A stretch of DNA of 42,926 bases from Candidatus Cerribacteria bacterium 'Amazon FNV 2010 28 9' (lineage in GTDB: Bacteria > Patescibacteriota > Microgenomatia > UBA1400 > UBA12028): assembly GCA_003176165.1 (NCBI GenBank), contig PSRQ01000032.1, positions 1-42,926 on the forward strand. The letters run 5' to 3'. The notes under the pieces are model-generated. The model worked only from the letters and a program-made list of their open reading frames with translations. It searched no databases and was not told the origin of the DNA. Shown piece by piece: positions 26,611 to 35,016 of the stretch; the stretch's first letter is position 1, and the number at the start of each line of letters is the position of its first letter. A program made the translations under genes and the position numbers.

Positions 26611-27096
26611 ATGACCACATTTACTGTTAAAAAAGAAAACGAGCATATTACATTGGATCACTCGGATGAATACCGTATTGAGATCGTGGCTGAAGGGGTG
26701 CAGGTCAAGATCGTCGGGGCATTTGCAACTCATGAAAAAGAGCAGATTGATATTCATTTGACGATTGTGCATAAGGCCGCGCATACGCGAGCCAACACAA
26801 TTCTGAAGGGCGCGGCGTTTGACAACAGTTCGATTCGTTTTTTTGGTCGCATTATCATTGAACCAAATTGTCCGGACACACAATCCTTCTTGGAAGAAAG
26901 AGTGTTGGTGCTTTCAGACAAAGCCAAGGCAGAAACTGTACCGGAACTTGAGATCAAAACTGACGATGTGAAGTGCAGTCATGCAGCAAGTATCAGTCGT
27001 ATCCCCCAAGAACATCTCTTTTATCTCCAGAGTCGCGGGATTCCAAAAGCAAAGGCTGAGGAAATGATTGTGGAGGGTTTTTTGAAACTTGAATAG
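26587..27096 (+). CDS. sufD: Mini-SufD (SufB/SufD core only)
   Basis: 169 aa; KTDDVKCSHAASISRIPQEHLFYLQSRGIPKAKAEEMIVEGFL is the SufB/D C-terminal signature. A start at ATG 26611 (MTTFTVKKE) is plausible. Confidence 0.8.
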   Translation: MRIENYRFMTTFTVKKENEHITLDHSDEYRIEIVAEGVQVKIVGAFATHEKEQIDIHLTIVHKAAHTRANTILKGAAFDNSSIRFFGRIIIEPNCPDTQSFLEERVLVLSDKAKAETVPELEIKTDDVKCSHAASISRIPQEHLFYLQSRGIPKAKAEEMIVEGFLKLE

Positions 27097-27112
27097 TGAT
27101 ACTATTATTTCC

Positions 27113-28144
27113 ATGGGAAATATTGCTGAGTTTGCCGAACCTCCTTTGCCGATCTATTCTTCTCAAGATCTTGAACGTCGATATCAACGGATAGGAACGT
27201 TGTCAATCTCTGGGGGATTAGGAACCGTAGAAAAAGCTTTGGATATAGAATTGCAACGATTTGTGGCAGTAAAACACCCAACAATAGATCCCTCCTATGA
27301 CGCAAGTGCGATGCAGCGTGAGGCGAAACAGCATGCGAGGGTTGATTCCATCCCTGGTATTGCCAAAATTTATGCATATGGATTAGAAGAAAATGTCCCA
27401 TTCATCGTCATGGAGTGGATTGATGCCCCAACAATCGCGGATCGATTAAAAACAGGAAGCCCCCTTTCTCTTATCGAATCAGTCATGCTCGCGTCAGATA
27501 TGTCTTGGTTGGCTGAAGAGATGGCAAAGCGAGGTGTCATTCATGCTGATTGGAACACTAAGAATGTGTTTTGGTCAAAAGAAAATAGAATCCGACTGGT
27601 CGATTTTGGTATTGCTGTCGGTGTGATCGATCGGCAACAGGGAGCTGCTGGAACGCTGTCGTTTGTTGCTCCTGAGGTTCTCGATCAACGGACTCCAAAC
27701 TTATTTTCCGAACAATGGAGTATTGCTGCTGTTGTCTATGCGAGCCTGGTAGGCAGAGGGCCATTTGATCAACTTGAATCTTCAAGCCTTCCTCTTTTAC
27801 GCGGGAAAATATCAGGAAAAAGAACACGAGATGCAATTATAGAAGGAAAGTACACTCCCTTAGCTAACAATGAGGAGTTTGTTCAACGTCTTCGTAGGAT
27901 AGACGAACCACTCTCGCAGGCACGTGAGCGTGCGCGAGCAATTGATGCAGTTTTTACACAAGTATTTTCTCAAGATTCCAGAGATCGTTTTCCAACCATA
28001 CAAGCTTTTGTACAAGCGCTACAAGATGCATGTGGATTTACCGATGAAGAAATACGAACGCCACGTTTTCCTCTCGAAGAGTCAGATGATCGTGTTCATC
28101 TTGCGCACATAGTCAAAACGTTTTTTCCAAATCAGCGTGAATAA
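27113..28144 (+). CDS. Ser/Thr protein kinase-like protein
   Basis: VAVKHP (Lys), MEWIDAPTIADRL hinge, GVIHADWNTKNVFW catalytic loop, RLVDFGIAVG (DFG), GTLSFVAPEVLD. Confidence 0.85.
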   Translation: MGNIAEFAEPPLPIYSSQDLERRYQRIGTLSISGGLGTVEKALDIELQRFVAVKHPTIDPSYDASAMQREAKQHARVDSIPGIAKIYAYGLEENVPFIVMEWIDAPTIADRLKTGSPLSLIESVMLASDMSWLAEEMAKRGVIHADWNTKNVFWSKENRIRLVDFGIAVGVIDRQQGAAGTLSFVAPEVLDQRTPNLFSEQWSIAAVVYASLVGRGPFDQLESSSLPLLRGKISGKRTRDAIIEGKYTPLANNEEFVQRLRRIDEPLSQARERARAIDAVFTQVFSQDSRDRFPTIQAFVQALQDACGFTDEEIRTPRFPLEESDDRVHLAHIVKTFFPNQRE

Positions 28145-28147
28145 CTA

Positions 28148-28921
28148 TTAATTTCTCTTTTTCTTTGACTGTTTTTGTGAATTGCTGTTGGGTGCTATGA
28201 AATCAGTGCGAGCAATATTACTTTCGATGCCTGTAATTTCGAGATTATGGTAGACTGTGTGATCCTTACATTCTTTCTTTGTGAATGTTTCAACGGCTGA
28301 CGTGATAACCACGCTTCCTCCATAATCGAGATGTAGTTTTCTGTTTGCAGCAAGTGGAATATCACGATATTCCACAAGTTCGTGATTTTCATCTGAAATA
28401 CGAACATGTGCCACATATTTTGCTTTCGCATCTGCTTCTGGGACCAACACCCCGAATAGATAAGAGAGAAGTCGGGCTTGCTCTGTCGTTATAACGATTA
28501 GCTCTTCTTCACCTTGAATGACTCTAGTGTGTAAGAGAATGCTCGGTTGTGCATCCTCACGAATATGAAGTTCATCGAAAAAGTAAGAAATAAAGGAAGG
28601 CAAAAGGTTTTCCTGGTTTTGAGGTGCAAAAATAATGTCACCAACTGTGGAGTCAATTCCTTCCCAAAATTCATCAGAGTTTTGCTCTTCTATTGCCGCT
28701 TCTTCCCACTTATTGAGTGTATCTATCGCACAGATGAGCGGAACGCAGAAAAAGGGGTCGTATGATTTTAAAATGTCACGAAAAAGATCATCGTTTGCAA
28801 ACGAATCATCGAAGGGAACGGAGTCTTTTGATTTGGGAATGTAGTCGCCTTCAAATTCTGATCGATGATCTGGTTGAAGTGTTTCGGCATCTGCCATAGC
28901 GGCCTTTCTTTTTTCTTTCAT
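28148..28921 (-). CDS. Hypothetical protein
   Basis: 257-aa acidic ORF, Lys-rich tail; no family recognised. Confidence 0.65.
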   Translation of the reverse strand: MKEKRKAAMADAETLQPDHRSEFEGDYIPKSKDSVPFDDSFANDDLFRDILKSYDPFFCVPLICAIDTLNKWEEAAIEEQNSDEFWEGIDSTVGDIIFAPQNQENLLPSFISYFFDELHIREDAQPSILLHTRVIQGEEELIVITTEQARLLSYLFGVLVPEADAKAKYVAHVRISDENHELVEYRDIPLAANRKLHLDYGGSVVITSAVETFTKKECKDHTVYHNLEITGIESNIARTDFIAPNSNSQKQSKKKRN

Positions 28922-28925
28922 CCTA

Positions 28926-28962
28926 CACCAAAAAAAGAGCCGATGGGAAACCCATCGGCTTG
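28926..28962 (-). terminator. Rho-independent terminator (hairpin GCCGATGGG-AAA-CCCATCGGC)
   Basis: T-run lies on the minus-strand side (aaaaaaa on plus), downstream of the gene ending at 28966. Confidence 0.8.
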
Positions 28963-28965
28963 TTG

Positions 28966-29295
28966 TTACTCGTTATATGACCATGGCCCACCAGGAACCG
29001 GTGGTTTGAAAGCAGAATGATCAGCGAGCTTAAAGTGCTGTTGCAATGGATGTCTTTTGGCAAATATCCCTGTGGGTGTTTCGTAACACCACAGATATCC
29101 ATCGTTGTCCATTCTCACTGGCCTTTTCCACTCAAGTTGCAGTCCTATCTCTTGTCCTACTTTGTAGTGTAAAAAAGACCGAATAGTAGTGAGTGCGAGT
29201 TCGCGTAGGATGGCATCAATTCCCTTGGGAACGTAACTCTCCAGTTTTTCACGTTCTTCATCAAGCGCGGAACGTAACGCTGGCCATGACGTCAT
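28966..29295 (-). CDS. Hypothetical protein
   Basis: MTSWPALRSALDEEREKLESYVPKG...; ends just before the terminator. Confidence 0.6.
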   Translation of the reverse strand: MTSWPALRSALDEEREKLESYVPKGIDAILRELALTTIRSFLHYKVGQEIGLQLEWKRPVRMDNDGYLWCYETPTGIFAKRHPLQQHFKLADHSAFKPPVPGGPWSYNE

Positions 29296-29397
29296 TCTTG
29301 ACTTCTTTTCTCTATCAATACATCCAACGGTGTGTTGAGTATGTACTGTTCGAACGATGTGTTTATTATACACCAGAGAAAGAATTGAGAATTTTGG

Positions 29398-29403
29398 TAC
29401 AAT
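29398..29403 (+). promoter_or_regulatory. Extended -10 (TGgTACAAT) of sufS
   Basis: TACAAT ends 7 nt before the sufS ATG at 29410. Confidence 0.55.
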
Positions 29404-29409
29404 ATACAT

Positions 29410-30672
29410 ATGTTTGATCCGCACATGCTTCAACAAGACTTTCCCATTCTTTCCACGCCGTTAAAAAGTGGGAAAAAGTTGATTTATCTAGACAACGCCG
29501 CCACAAGCCAAAAACCTCAAGTAGTGATCGATGCTATTACTCAGTATTACAAGCGTGACAATGCCAATGTCCATCGTGGTATTCATGAACTTGGTGATCG
29601 ATCTACTCGGAGTTGGCATGAAGCCAGAAAGACAATTGCGACTTTTTTTGGAGCCACTCCAGAGGAATTAGTCATGACGCGCAATACAACTGAAGGGTTA
29701 AACATGGTGGCATATAGTTATGGTGAAGCATGTGTGAGAGAAGGGGACCTCATTCTCACGACCGTCATGGATCATCATAGTAATCAAGTCCCATGGCAGG
29801 AATTGGCACGACGCAAAAAAGCACGACTAGAGATGATCCCAGTAACTAGGGAAGGGATGTTGGATTTGGAATGGCTAGAACGCAAGGTAAAAGTTGAAGG
29901 TGAAAAGGTAAAGATCGTTGCTTTTCCACACGTGTCCAATACCTTGGGGACGCTCAATCCAGTTGAGAAGATTGTTCGCCTTGTTCGTGCGTTTACTAAA
30001 GCGGTTATCGCCCTCGACGCGGCTCAATCGGCTCCGCATTTGCTCATCAATTTTGACAGACTCGGTGTTGATTTCATGGCTGTCTCGGCTCACAAGATGC
30101 TTGGGCCAATGGGAATTGGAGCATTGTTTATTCGCCAATCACTTCTTGAAAACGTCTCACCTTGGTTATTTGGAGGAGGAATGATTGGTGAAGTGACGAA
30201 GGAACGAGCAACATTTGCTGATGATCTTGAAGATCGGTTTACGGCAGGGACACCGGATGTGGCGGGAGCTGTTGGGTGGGCAGCAGCCTGTGAGTATCTC
30301 TCCAAGTTGGATATGAAAAAAGTTGAGCAACATGATAAAGAATTAGTCAACTATACGTTGGAAAAATTACAAGCAATTCCCGAAGTTGAGATTGTTGGAC
30401 CCGTGGAAAGAGTTAAGAGGTATGAGGTAAGAGGTAAGCGTTGTGGTTCCGTGGCATTTTTGTACAAGGGAGTCCACGCCCACGATGTTGCGCAAGTGCT
30501 CGACAGCGAAGGTGTTGCGGTACGCAGTGGGCATCACTGTACGATGCCACTTCATGCTGCGTTTGGATGGGCGGCGACCACACGGGTTAGCTTCAATGTG
30601 TATACGAGTAAAGAAGATATTGATGTATTTGTAAGAGCATTGGGAAAAGTGAAAGAGGTATTTGAGAAATAA
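29410..30672 (+). CDS. sufS: SufS-type cysteine desulfurase
   Basis: YLDNAATSQKPQVVIDAI, NVHRGIHELGDRST, DAAQSAPH, SAHKMLGPMGIGAL, RSGHHCTMPLH. Confidence 0.95.
   Translation: MFDPHMLQQDFPILSTPLKSGKKLIYLDNAATSQKPQVVIDAITQYYKRDNANVHRGIHELGDRSTRSWHEARKTIATFFGATPEELVMTRNTTEGLNMVAYSYGEACVREGDLILTTVMDHHSNQVPWQELARRKKARLEMIPVTREGMLDLEWLERKVKVEGEKVKIVAFPHVSNTLGTLNPVEKIVRLVRAFTKAVIALDAAQSAPHLLINFDRLGVDFMAVSAHKMLGPMGIGALFIRQSLLENVSPWLFGGGMIGEVTKERATFADDLEDRFTAGTPDVAGAVGWAAACEYLSKLDMKKVEQHDKELVNYTLEKLQAIPEVEIVGPVERVKRYEVRGKRCGSVAFLYKGVHAHDVAQVLDSEGVAVRSGHHCTMPLHAAFGWAATTRVSFNVYTSKEDIDVFVRALGKVKEVFEK
30410..30440. repeat. GAGGTAAG-type repeat inside sufS
   Basis: agttaagaggtatgaggtaagaggtaagcg, encoding RVKRYEVRGKR. 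Confidence 0.7.
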
Positions 30673-30695
30673 TGTACAGTTTTATGGATAAAAAA

Positions 30696-30734
30696 ATCCT
30701 GAACAATTGGCTGCTTCGCGCCAGCTTTCAGGAT
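30696..30734. repeat. REP-like imperfect inverted repeat between sufS and sufU
   Basis: ATCCTGAA-caat-TGGC-tgcttcgc-GCCA-gct-TTCAGGAT. Confidence 0.65.
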
Positions 30735-30749
30735 GACAAGACAGGAAAT

Positions 30750-31100
30750 ATGGACGATCTCTATAAAGAAATTATCTTGGATCACTACCACCATCCGCGC
30801 AACGTTGGAAAGTTAGAAGGTGGGCACATTGTTCACGTTCATCTGGCCAATGCTGGATGCGGTGATGTCTTTGATGTCACATATCAAGTTGAAAATGGGA
30901 AAATAGCCAACATTGCCTGGCAGGGAGAAGGGTGTGCGATCAGTACAGCATCAATGAGTTTAGTAAGTGAATGGTTGAAAGGAAAGACACTTGAAGAAGC
31001 GAATGGGCTTGATCAAAAAACCATTCTCTCGTTGTTGGGATTGGATGAAATTGCACCCGTACGCGAAAAATGTGCTTTTCTTCCGTTACAGTTGTGGTAG
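30750..31100 (+). CDS. sufU: SufU/IscU-like Fe-S scaffold or sulfurtransferase
   Basis: MDDLYKEIILDHYHHPRNVGKL, AGCGDVFDVTYQVENGKI, GEGCAISTASMSL, REKCAFLPL: three conserved Cys. Confidence 0.9.
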   Translation: MDDLYKEIILDHYHHPRNVGKLEGGHIVHVHLANAGCGDVFDVTYQVENGKIANIAWQGEGCAISTASMSLVSEWLKGKTLEEANGLDQKTILSLLGLDEIAPVREKCAFLPLQLW

Positions 31101-31358
31101 CTGTTCTTCTTGAGTTTCTTCAACTGGTTGAGCAATGTTGTATGTTACTTTTGCGTCCTTTAACAGAGAAAAAAAAGCAGACGCGACTGCCGGGACAATC
31201 GTATAAATAAGCCATACTTTTTTTTCTCCATTGGAAGTAATTTTTTCCTCGAGATGAGAGCTTTTTGCAAATCGCCGTATCTGAGAAAGGATAATGCTCT
31301 GATCATGTGCTGTGCAGCCGGAGAGTAACATTTGGTACGTTTTGGTTTCAGTAAGCAT
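31086..31358 (-). CDS. Small hypothetical protein
   Basis: 90-aa ORF in a two-gene minus-strand unit. Confidence 0.5.
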   Translation of the reverse strand: MLTETKTYQMLLSGCTAHDQSIILSQIRRFAKSSHLEEKITSNGEKKVWLIYTIVPAVASAFFSLLKDAKVTYNIAQPVEETQEEQLPQL

Positions 31359-31367
31359 AGTTTTTCC

Positions 31368-31577
31368 TCAGGCTCTAGTTGATGATAAGTGATGTGCTGC
31401 CAGTAAATTGTTAACGGGGGCACACTGATCTGTATCTGTTGTGTACGCAAGGCGTGTGGGCTTCTTGTCTTTCCCATATTCCAAGTAAAGGATGTGGACA
31501 TAGGGTTGTAATGTAGTCAGCACTTGATCTGGATTTGTATCGTGTAGATCAATAATATATTTTTCTTCATTTGCCAT
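31368..31577 (-). CDS. Small hypothetical protein
   Basis: MANEEKYIIDLHDTNPDQVL...; RBS gggagga on the minus strand. Confidence 0.5.
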   Translation of the reverse strand: MANEEKYIIDLHDTNPDQVLTTLQPYVHILYLEYGKDKKPTRLAYTTDTDQCAPVNNLLAAHHLSSTRA

Positions 31578-31599
31578 ATATCCTCCCAACCCAAAAGAA

Positions 31600-31618
31600 C
31601 TTCACATCTAATGTGAAG
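31600..31618. repeat. Hairpin CTTCACAT-cta-ATGTGAAG upstream of the small minus-strand genes
   Basis: 8-bp perfect arms. Confidence 0.65.
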
Positions 31619-31777
31619 GTAGTAAAAAAATAAAAAGACACAAGGAAAAAGAACCTTTCGTACACTCCTTTACGTATAGAGATATTTTCCACCTGGATTT
31701 TGGGCTTGTCAATCCAATTACCAGGAATTTCTCAACTCCAACGTGGTACACTACATTTTGGTTTTACCGTTCCCTAT

Positions 31778-32347
31778 ATGTATATCGCTGTTGGAAGTAC
31801 TAATCAGGTTAAAATTCATGCCGTCATGGCAGGAGTGGAACATATGTGGCCGACCGCTCAAGTGGAGGGGTTTGAAACGTCCAGTGGCGTGAGTGAGCAA
31901 CCAATGACCGATGAAGAAACCAAGATTGGTTCTATGAATCGTGCTATCCAGGCACTCAATATTTTGGAACAGGTCCACGGAGGGACACTCTTCGGACATG
32001 ATGAAATTTTCTTGGGAGTAGGATTGGAAGGTGGAGTTGATCTAACCCCTGATGGCCTCATGAATGTGGTGTGGTGTAGCGTGGTTGACCAGAAAGAAAA
32101 TATGTACTCAACCAGTGGCGCGCGTTTTGTATTACCCAAGATTATTGCGGATCGAATTAGTGCGGGTGAAGAAATGGGACCCGTGATGGACCATCTCGTG
32201 AAAGATGCAAATGTAAAGAAAAAACAGGGAATGATTGGGGTGGTCACTGATGGCTTTTTTAATCGTACCGATGAGTATGCGAGTATCGCACGACTCACAA
32301 TTGGGTTATGGTATGGGAGAACTTGGGAAGAAAAAGTGGGACGATAG
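31778..32347 (+). CDS. yjjX: DUF84/YjjX-type inosine/xanthosine triphosphatase
   Basis: IAVGSTNQVKIHAVMAGVEHMWP...SGVSEQPMTDEETKIGSMNRA...GVGLEGGV...GPVMDHL...GMIGVVTDGFFNRTDEY. Confidence 0.88.
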   Translation: MYIAVGSTNQVKIHAVMAGVEHMWPTAQVEGFETSSGVSEQPMTDEETKIGSMNRAIQALNILEQVHGGTLFGHDEIFLGVGLEGGVDLTPDGLMNVVWCSVVDQKENMYSTSGARFVLPKIIADRISAGEEMGPVMDHLVKDANVKKKQGMIGVVTDGFFNRTDEYASIARLTIGLWYGRTWEEKVGR

Positions 32348-32390
32348 AGAGTTATCAACTTTCCCTATGTCTTCTGAGAATGCTTGTTAT

Positions 32391-32396
32391 TATAAT
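32391..32396 (+). promoter_or_regulatory. -10-like TATAAT before ferredoxin reductase gene
   Basis: TATAAT ends 9 nt before ATG 32405. Confidence 0.5.
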
Positions 32397-32404
32397 GACG
32401 ACTT

Positions 32405-33121
32405 ATGGCTATCTCACAATACACCGCACGTTTGAGTGAAAAAACACAGCTCAATGAAACATATATTTTTTTGCGTTTTGAGTTGCTTTCTCCAGATCGT
32501 ATTGATTTTAGTGCTGGTCAGTATCTTTTGTTAAATACACCCACGACCCCGCAAAAGCGGCAGTACTCGATTGTATCGGCGCCTCGACTTGATCATGCTA
32601 TTGAACTACTAGTTGAAGTCATCCCGAATGGACAAGCAAGTGGGTATCTCAATTCTCTTGCGATTGGAGATGAAGTAACTTTTTATGCTCCTGCTGGTGA
32701 GTTTTTTATTAAACCAGAAGTTATTCAAAGTGATGAACCACTTGTTTTTATTGGTACTGGCTCTGGACTTGCGCCGTTACGGGCAATGATCTTGGATCTC
32801 TTGCGCACTAAAGAATGCAAACGTCCAATTAGGTTGTACTGGGGGATGCGTCATGCGAAAGACCTGTTTTGGTTGGAGGCATTTGAAGAGTTGAAGTCAA
32901 ATTTTCCCAATTTCTCATATCACATTACCATTTCCCAACCAGAGGAGGAGTGGACTCTTTGTAAAGGCCATGTGACGAACTGTCTTTCACTTCATGGTAT
33001 TCCAGAAAATGCTTCGTACTATATTTGCGGAAGTCCTCATATGATTGAGGATGTGATGAAGGTGCTGACTTCGCTTGGAGTCGATGCAGCACACCAACAT
33101 CACGAGAAGTTTACAGTGTAA
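32405..33121 (+). CDS. FNR-family ferredoxin-NAD(P)H reductase
   Basis: KRQYSIVSAP (FAD site), GTGSGLAPLRAM (NAD(P)H site), ICGSPHMIEDV. Confidence 0.88.
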   Translation: MAISQYTARLSEKTQLNETYIFLRFELLSPDRIDFSAGQYLLLNTPTTPQKRQYSIVSAPRLDHAIELLVEVIPNGQASGYLNSLAIGDEVTFYAPAGEFFIKPEVIQSDEPLVFIGTGSGLAPLRAMILDLLRTKECKRPIRLYWGMRHAKDLFWLEAFEELKSNFPNFSYHITISQPEEEWTLCKGHVTNCLSLHGIPENASYYICGSPHMIEDVMKVLTSLGVDAAHQHHEKFTV

Positions 33122-33147
33122 AAGTTTTCAATATAGAGAGGACATGT

Positions 33148-33447
33148 ATGAGTGATTCAACAATTCAGCAATCAACCGTCCAGTCGTCTGATATTTCTGT
33201 AGCGCCTGAGGACAAAGCAAAAGGGCCAGGGAAATATCGAGTAAAAGTCAATCGCCCCAAATGTATTGGAGCGGGATCGTGTGTAGCGATTGCTCCCAAA
33301 GTTTTTGGGTTGGATGACAAACAATTGGCGTTTGTCATTTCTGAAGATGAGCTTGATGATATTAAATTATTGGCGGCGCAGAGTTGTCCAACCGCCGCGA
33401 TCATTGTGGAAGATATTGAAACAGGGACGCAAGTATGGCCTCAATAA
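33148..33447 (+). CDS. Three-cysteine (3Fe-4S-type) ferredoxin
   Basis: KYRVKVNRPKCIGAGSCVAIAPKVFGLDD...AAQSCPTAAI; only three Cys, second ligand replaced by Ala. Confidence 0.88.
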   Translation: MSDSTIQQSTVQSSDISVAPEDKAKGPGKYRVKVNRPKCIGAGSCVAIAPKVFGLDDKQLAFVISEDELDDIKLLAAQSCPTAAIIVEDIETGTQVWPQ

Positions 33448-33501
33448 GAGAGGTATAAACCTTCTTTTGCCTTGTGTTCCCACAGGAGGTATACTAACCA
33501 C

Positions 33502-34134
33502 ATGAAAAATCTTCCGCTTCTTCTTGGATCATTGGCTGTGACGATCATTGCCGTCGTTGGGGTGGCAGTATTTTTTACCAAACAAGCAAATGCTCCTGTG
33601 AAACCAGTAGATGATACGCTCCTTATTTCTCATGCAAAACACAGCGAAGGACCAACTGACGCGAAAGCCACACTGGTCGAATTTTCTGATTTTCAGTGTC
33701 CAGCTTGTGGGGCGGCAGAGCCATATGTTGAACAAATCTTGCAAAAATATCAAGGAAAACTGCGTTTTGTGTATCGTCAATTTCCACTAACGAGCATTCA
33801 TCACAATGCGGCGGCTGCGGCTCGTGTGGCAGAAGCAGCTGATAAACAAGGGAAGTTTTGGCAGATGCATGACCTTCTCTTCCAAAAACAATCTGAGTGG
33901 GCTGATGTGCTGGACCCAACACCCAATTTCTTGAGTTATGCCCAAGTAGTGGGTTTGAATGTTGATCAATTTAAGAAAGATGTTGCCGATAATGTTACCG
34001 ATGCACAAGTCACGATCGATGAAGGCGATGGGAATGCGTTGGGAGTGAATGCCACACCCACGTTCTATGTGAACGGTGTGCAGACGGATTTGACCGCACT
34101 TCAAACGTCTATCGATACCGCACTTGCAAAATAG
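33502..34134 (+). CDS. DsbA-like membrane-anchored thiol oxidoreductase
   Basis: TM, VEFSDFQCPACGAAEPYVEQIL (CPAC), GVNATPTFYVNGV cis-Pro loop. Confidence 0.9.
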   Translation: MKNLPLLLGSLAVTIIAVVGVAVFFTKQANAPVKPVDDTLLISHAKHSEGPTDAKATLVEFSDFQCPACGAAEPYVEQILQKYQGKLRFVYRQFPLTSIHHNAAAAARVAEAADKQGKFWQMHDLLFQKQSEWADVLDPTPNFLSYAQVVGLNVDQFKKDVADNVTDAQVTIDEGDGNALGVNATPTFYVNGVQTDLTALQTSIDTALAK

Positions 34135-34144
34135 GAGGAACCCT

Positions 34145-34645
34145 ATGCGTAAAAATGCCTTTGCCATCTTTGTCTTGGTTGGAATAGTGCTTTTGGGTTG
34201 TATTTTGTTCACACACTGGTGGAAAGAACATACTCTGGCACCTTCATCCTCTTTGCAAGCTGCTACACCGACCCCCGTGGCCACATTTTCTCCCGTTGTT
34301 ACCTCGATGTTAGGACGATTGCAACCACTGAAAGGTGATGTTCAAACACAAAGTCTTTTACCTCAAAATGGAAATACGCTTTCTGGGGCGGTGCGATATT
34401 CTTTGGTCGGTGACGTGGTCTCGTTTACTATTCTGGTCGATCCGACGGATGAACCATTAAATGCTTGGTTGGTTTCCAGTGAAGGACAAGTAAACTTAGG
34501 GACACTCCTGCAAAGCAAAGGTGGTTTACTCATCAATGGTCAAGCCAAACAATCTGTTTTCCCGATTCAACTGTATGTGACCAAACAAGGGAAAAAGATT
34601 GATGAGACCGGTGGTGCAGTTCTGCAAGGGAGTATTTCTCTGTAG
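34145..34645 (+). CDS. Hypothetical membrane-anchored protein
   Basis: TM FAIFVLVGIVLLGCILF; RBS aggaggaac; follows the DsbA-like gene. Confidence 0.6.
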   Translation: MRKNAFAIFVLVGIVLLGCILFTHWWKEHTLAPSSSLQAATPTPVATFSPVVTSMLGRLQPLKGDVQTQSLLPQNGNTLSGAVRYSLVGDVVSFTILVDPTDEPLNAWLVSSEGQVNLGTLLQSKGGLLINGQAKQSVFPIQLYVTKQGKKIDETGGAVLQGSISL

Positions 34646-34743
34646 AGATCACTCTTGACTTGCTTCTCAAGACTCGCTATAGTGAAGCTCACGTACGCCT
34701 GGTACCAGATGGACAGGCAACTAGTACACAGGAGGAGGAGCCA

Positions 34744-34944
34744 ATGGCATACTCATACAAAAATTCAAAAGGACAAACTTATTACCTTCACACCCGTGAT
34801 GTGGTGTTGAAGAATGGTCGCAAGCAAACCATTTTCTTCTTTGCTCGCGATGTCCGTGCCGGTTCGATGGATGATGTTCCAGCTGGATACAAAGTCGTCG
34901 AAACCAAGCGCACCGGTATGCCAGTACTCAAGAAGGCAGCCTAA
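34744..34944 (+). CDS. Small conserved-looking basic protein
   Basis: MAYSYKNSKGQTYYLHTRDVVLKNGRKQTIFFFARDVRAG...; strong RBS aggaggagg; terminator follows. Confidence 0.7.
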   Translation: MAYSYKNSKGQTYYLHTRDVVLKNGRKQTIFFFARDVRAGSMDDVPAGYKVVETKRTGMPVLKKAA

Positions 34945-34968
34945 TTGTTTGTTGAAATGAAAACGATA

Positions 34969-34997
34969 AAAGCCCTGGGATCCCAGGGCTTTTTGGG
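34969..34997 (+). terminator. Rho-independent terminator
   Basis: AAAGCCCTGGGATCCCAGGGCTTTTT. Confidence 0.8.
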
Positions 34998-35004
34998 AGT
35001 GGGG

Positions 35005-35010
35005 TACAAT
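35005..35010 (+). promoter_or_regulatory. -10-like TACAAT of SufT-like gene
   Basis: Ends 7 nt before ATG 35017. Confidence 0.5.
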
Positions 35011-35016
35011 ACGTAT

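Noticed and set aside
34945-35016. N-terminal extension of the SufT-like ORF through a terminator
   Set aside because: The segment encodes the terminator hairpin AAAGCCCTGGGATCCCAGGGCTTT; ATG 35017 fits the family start and the -10 spacing.
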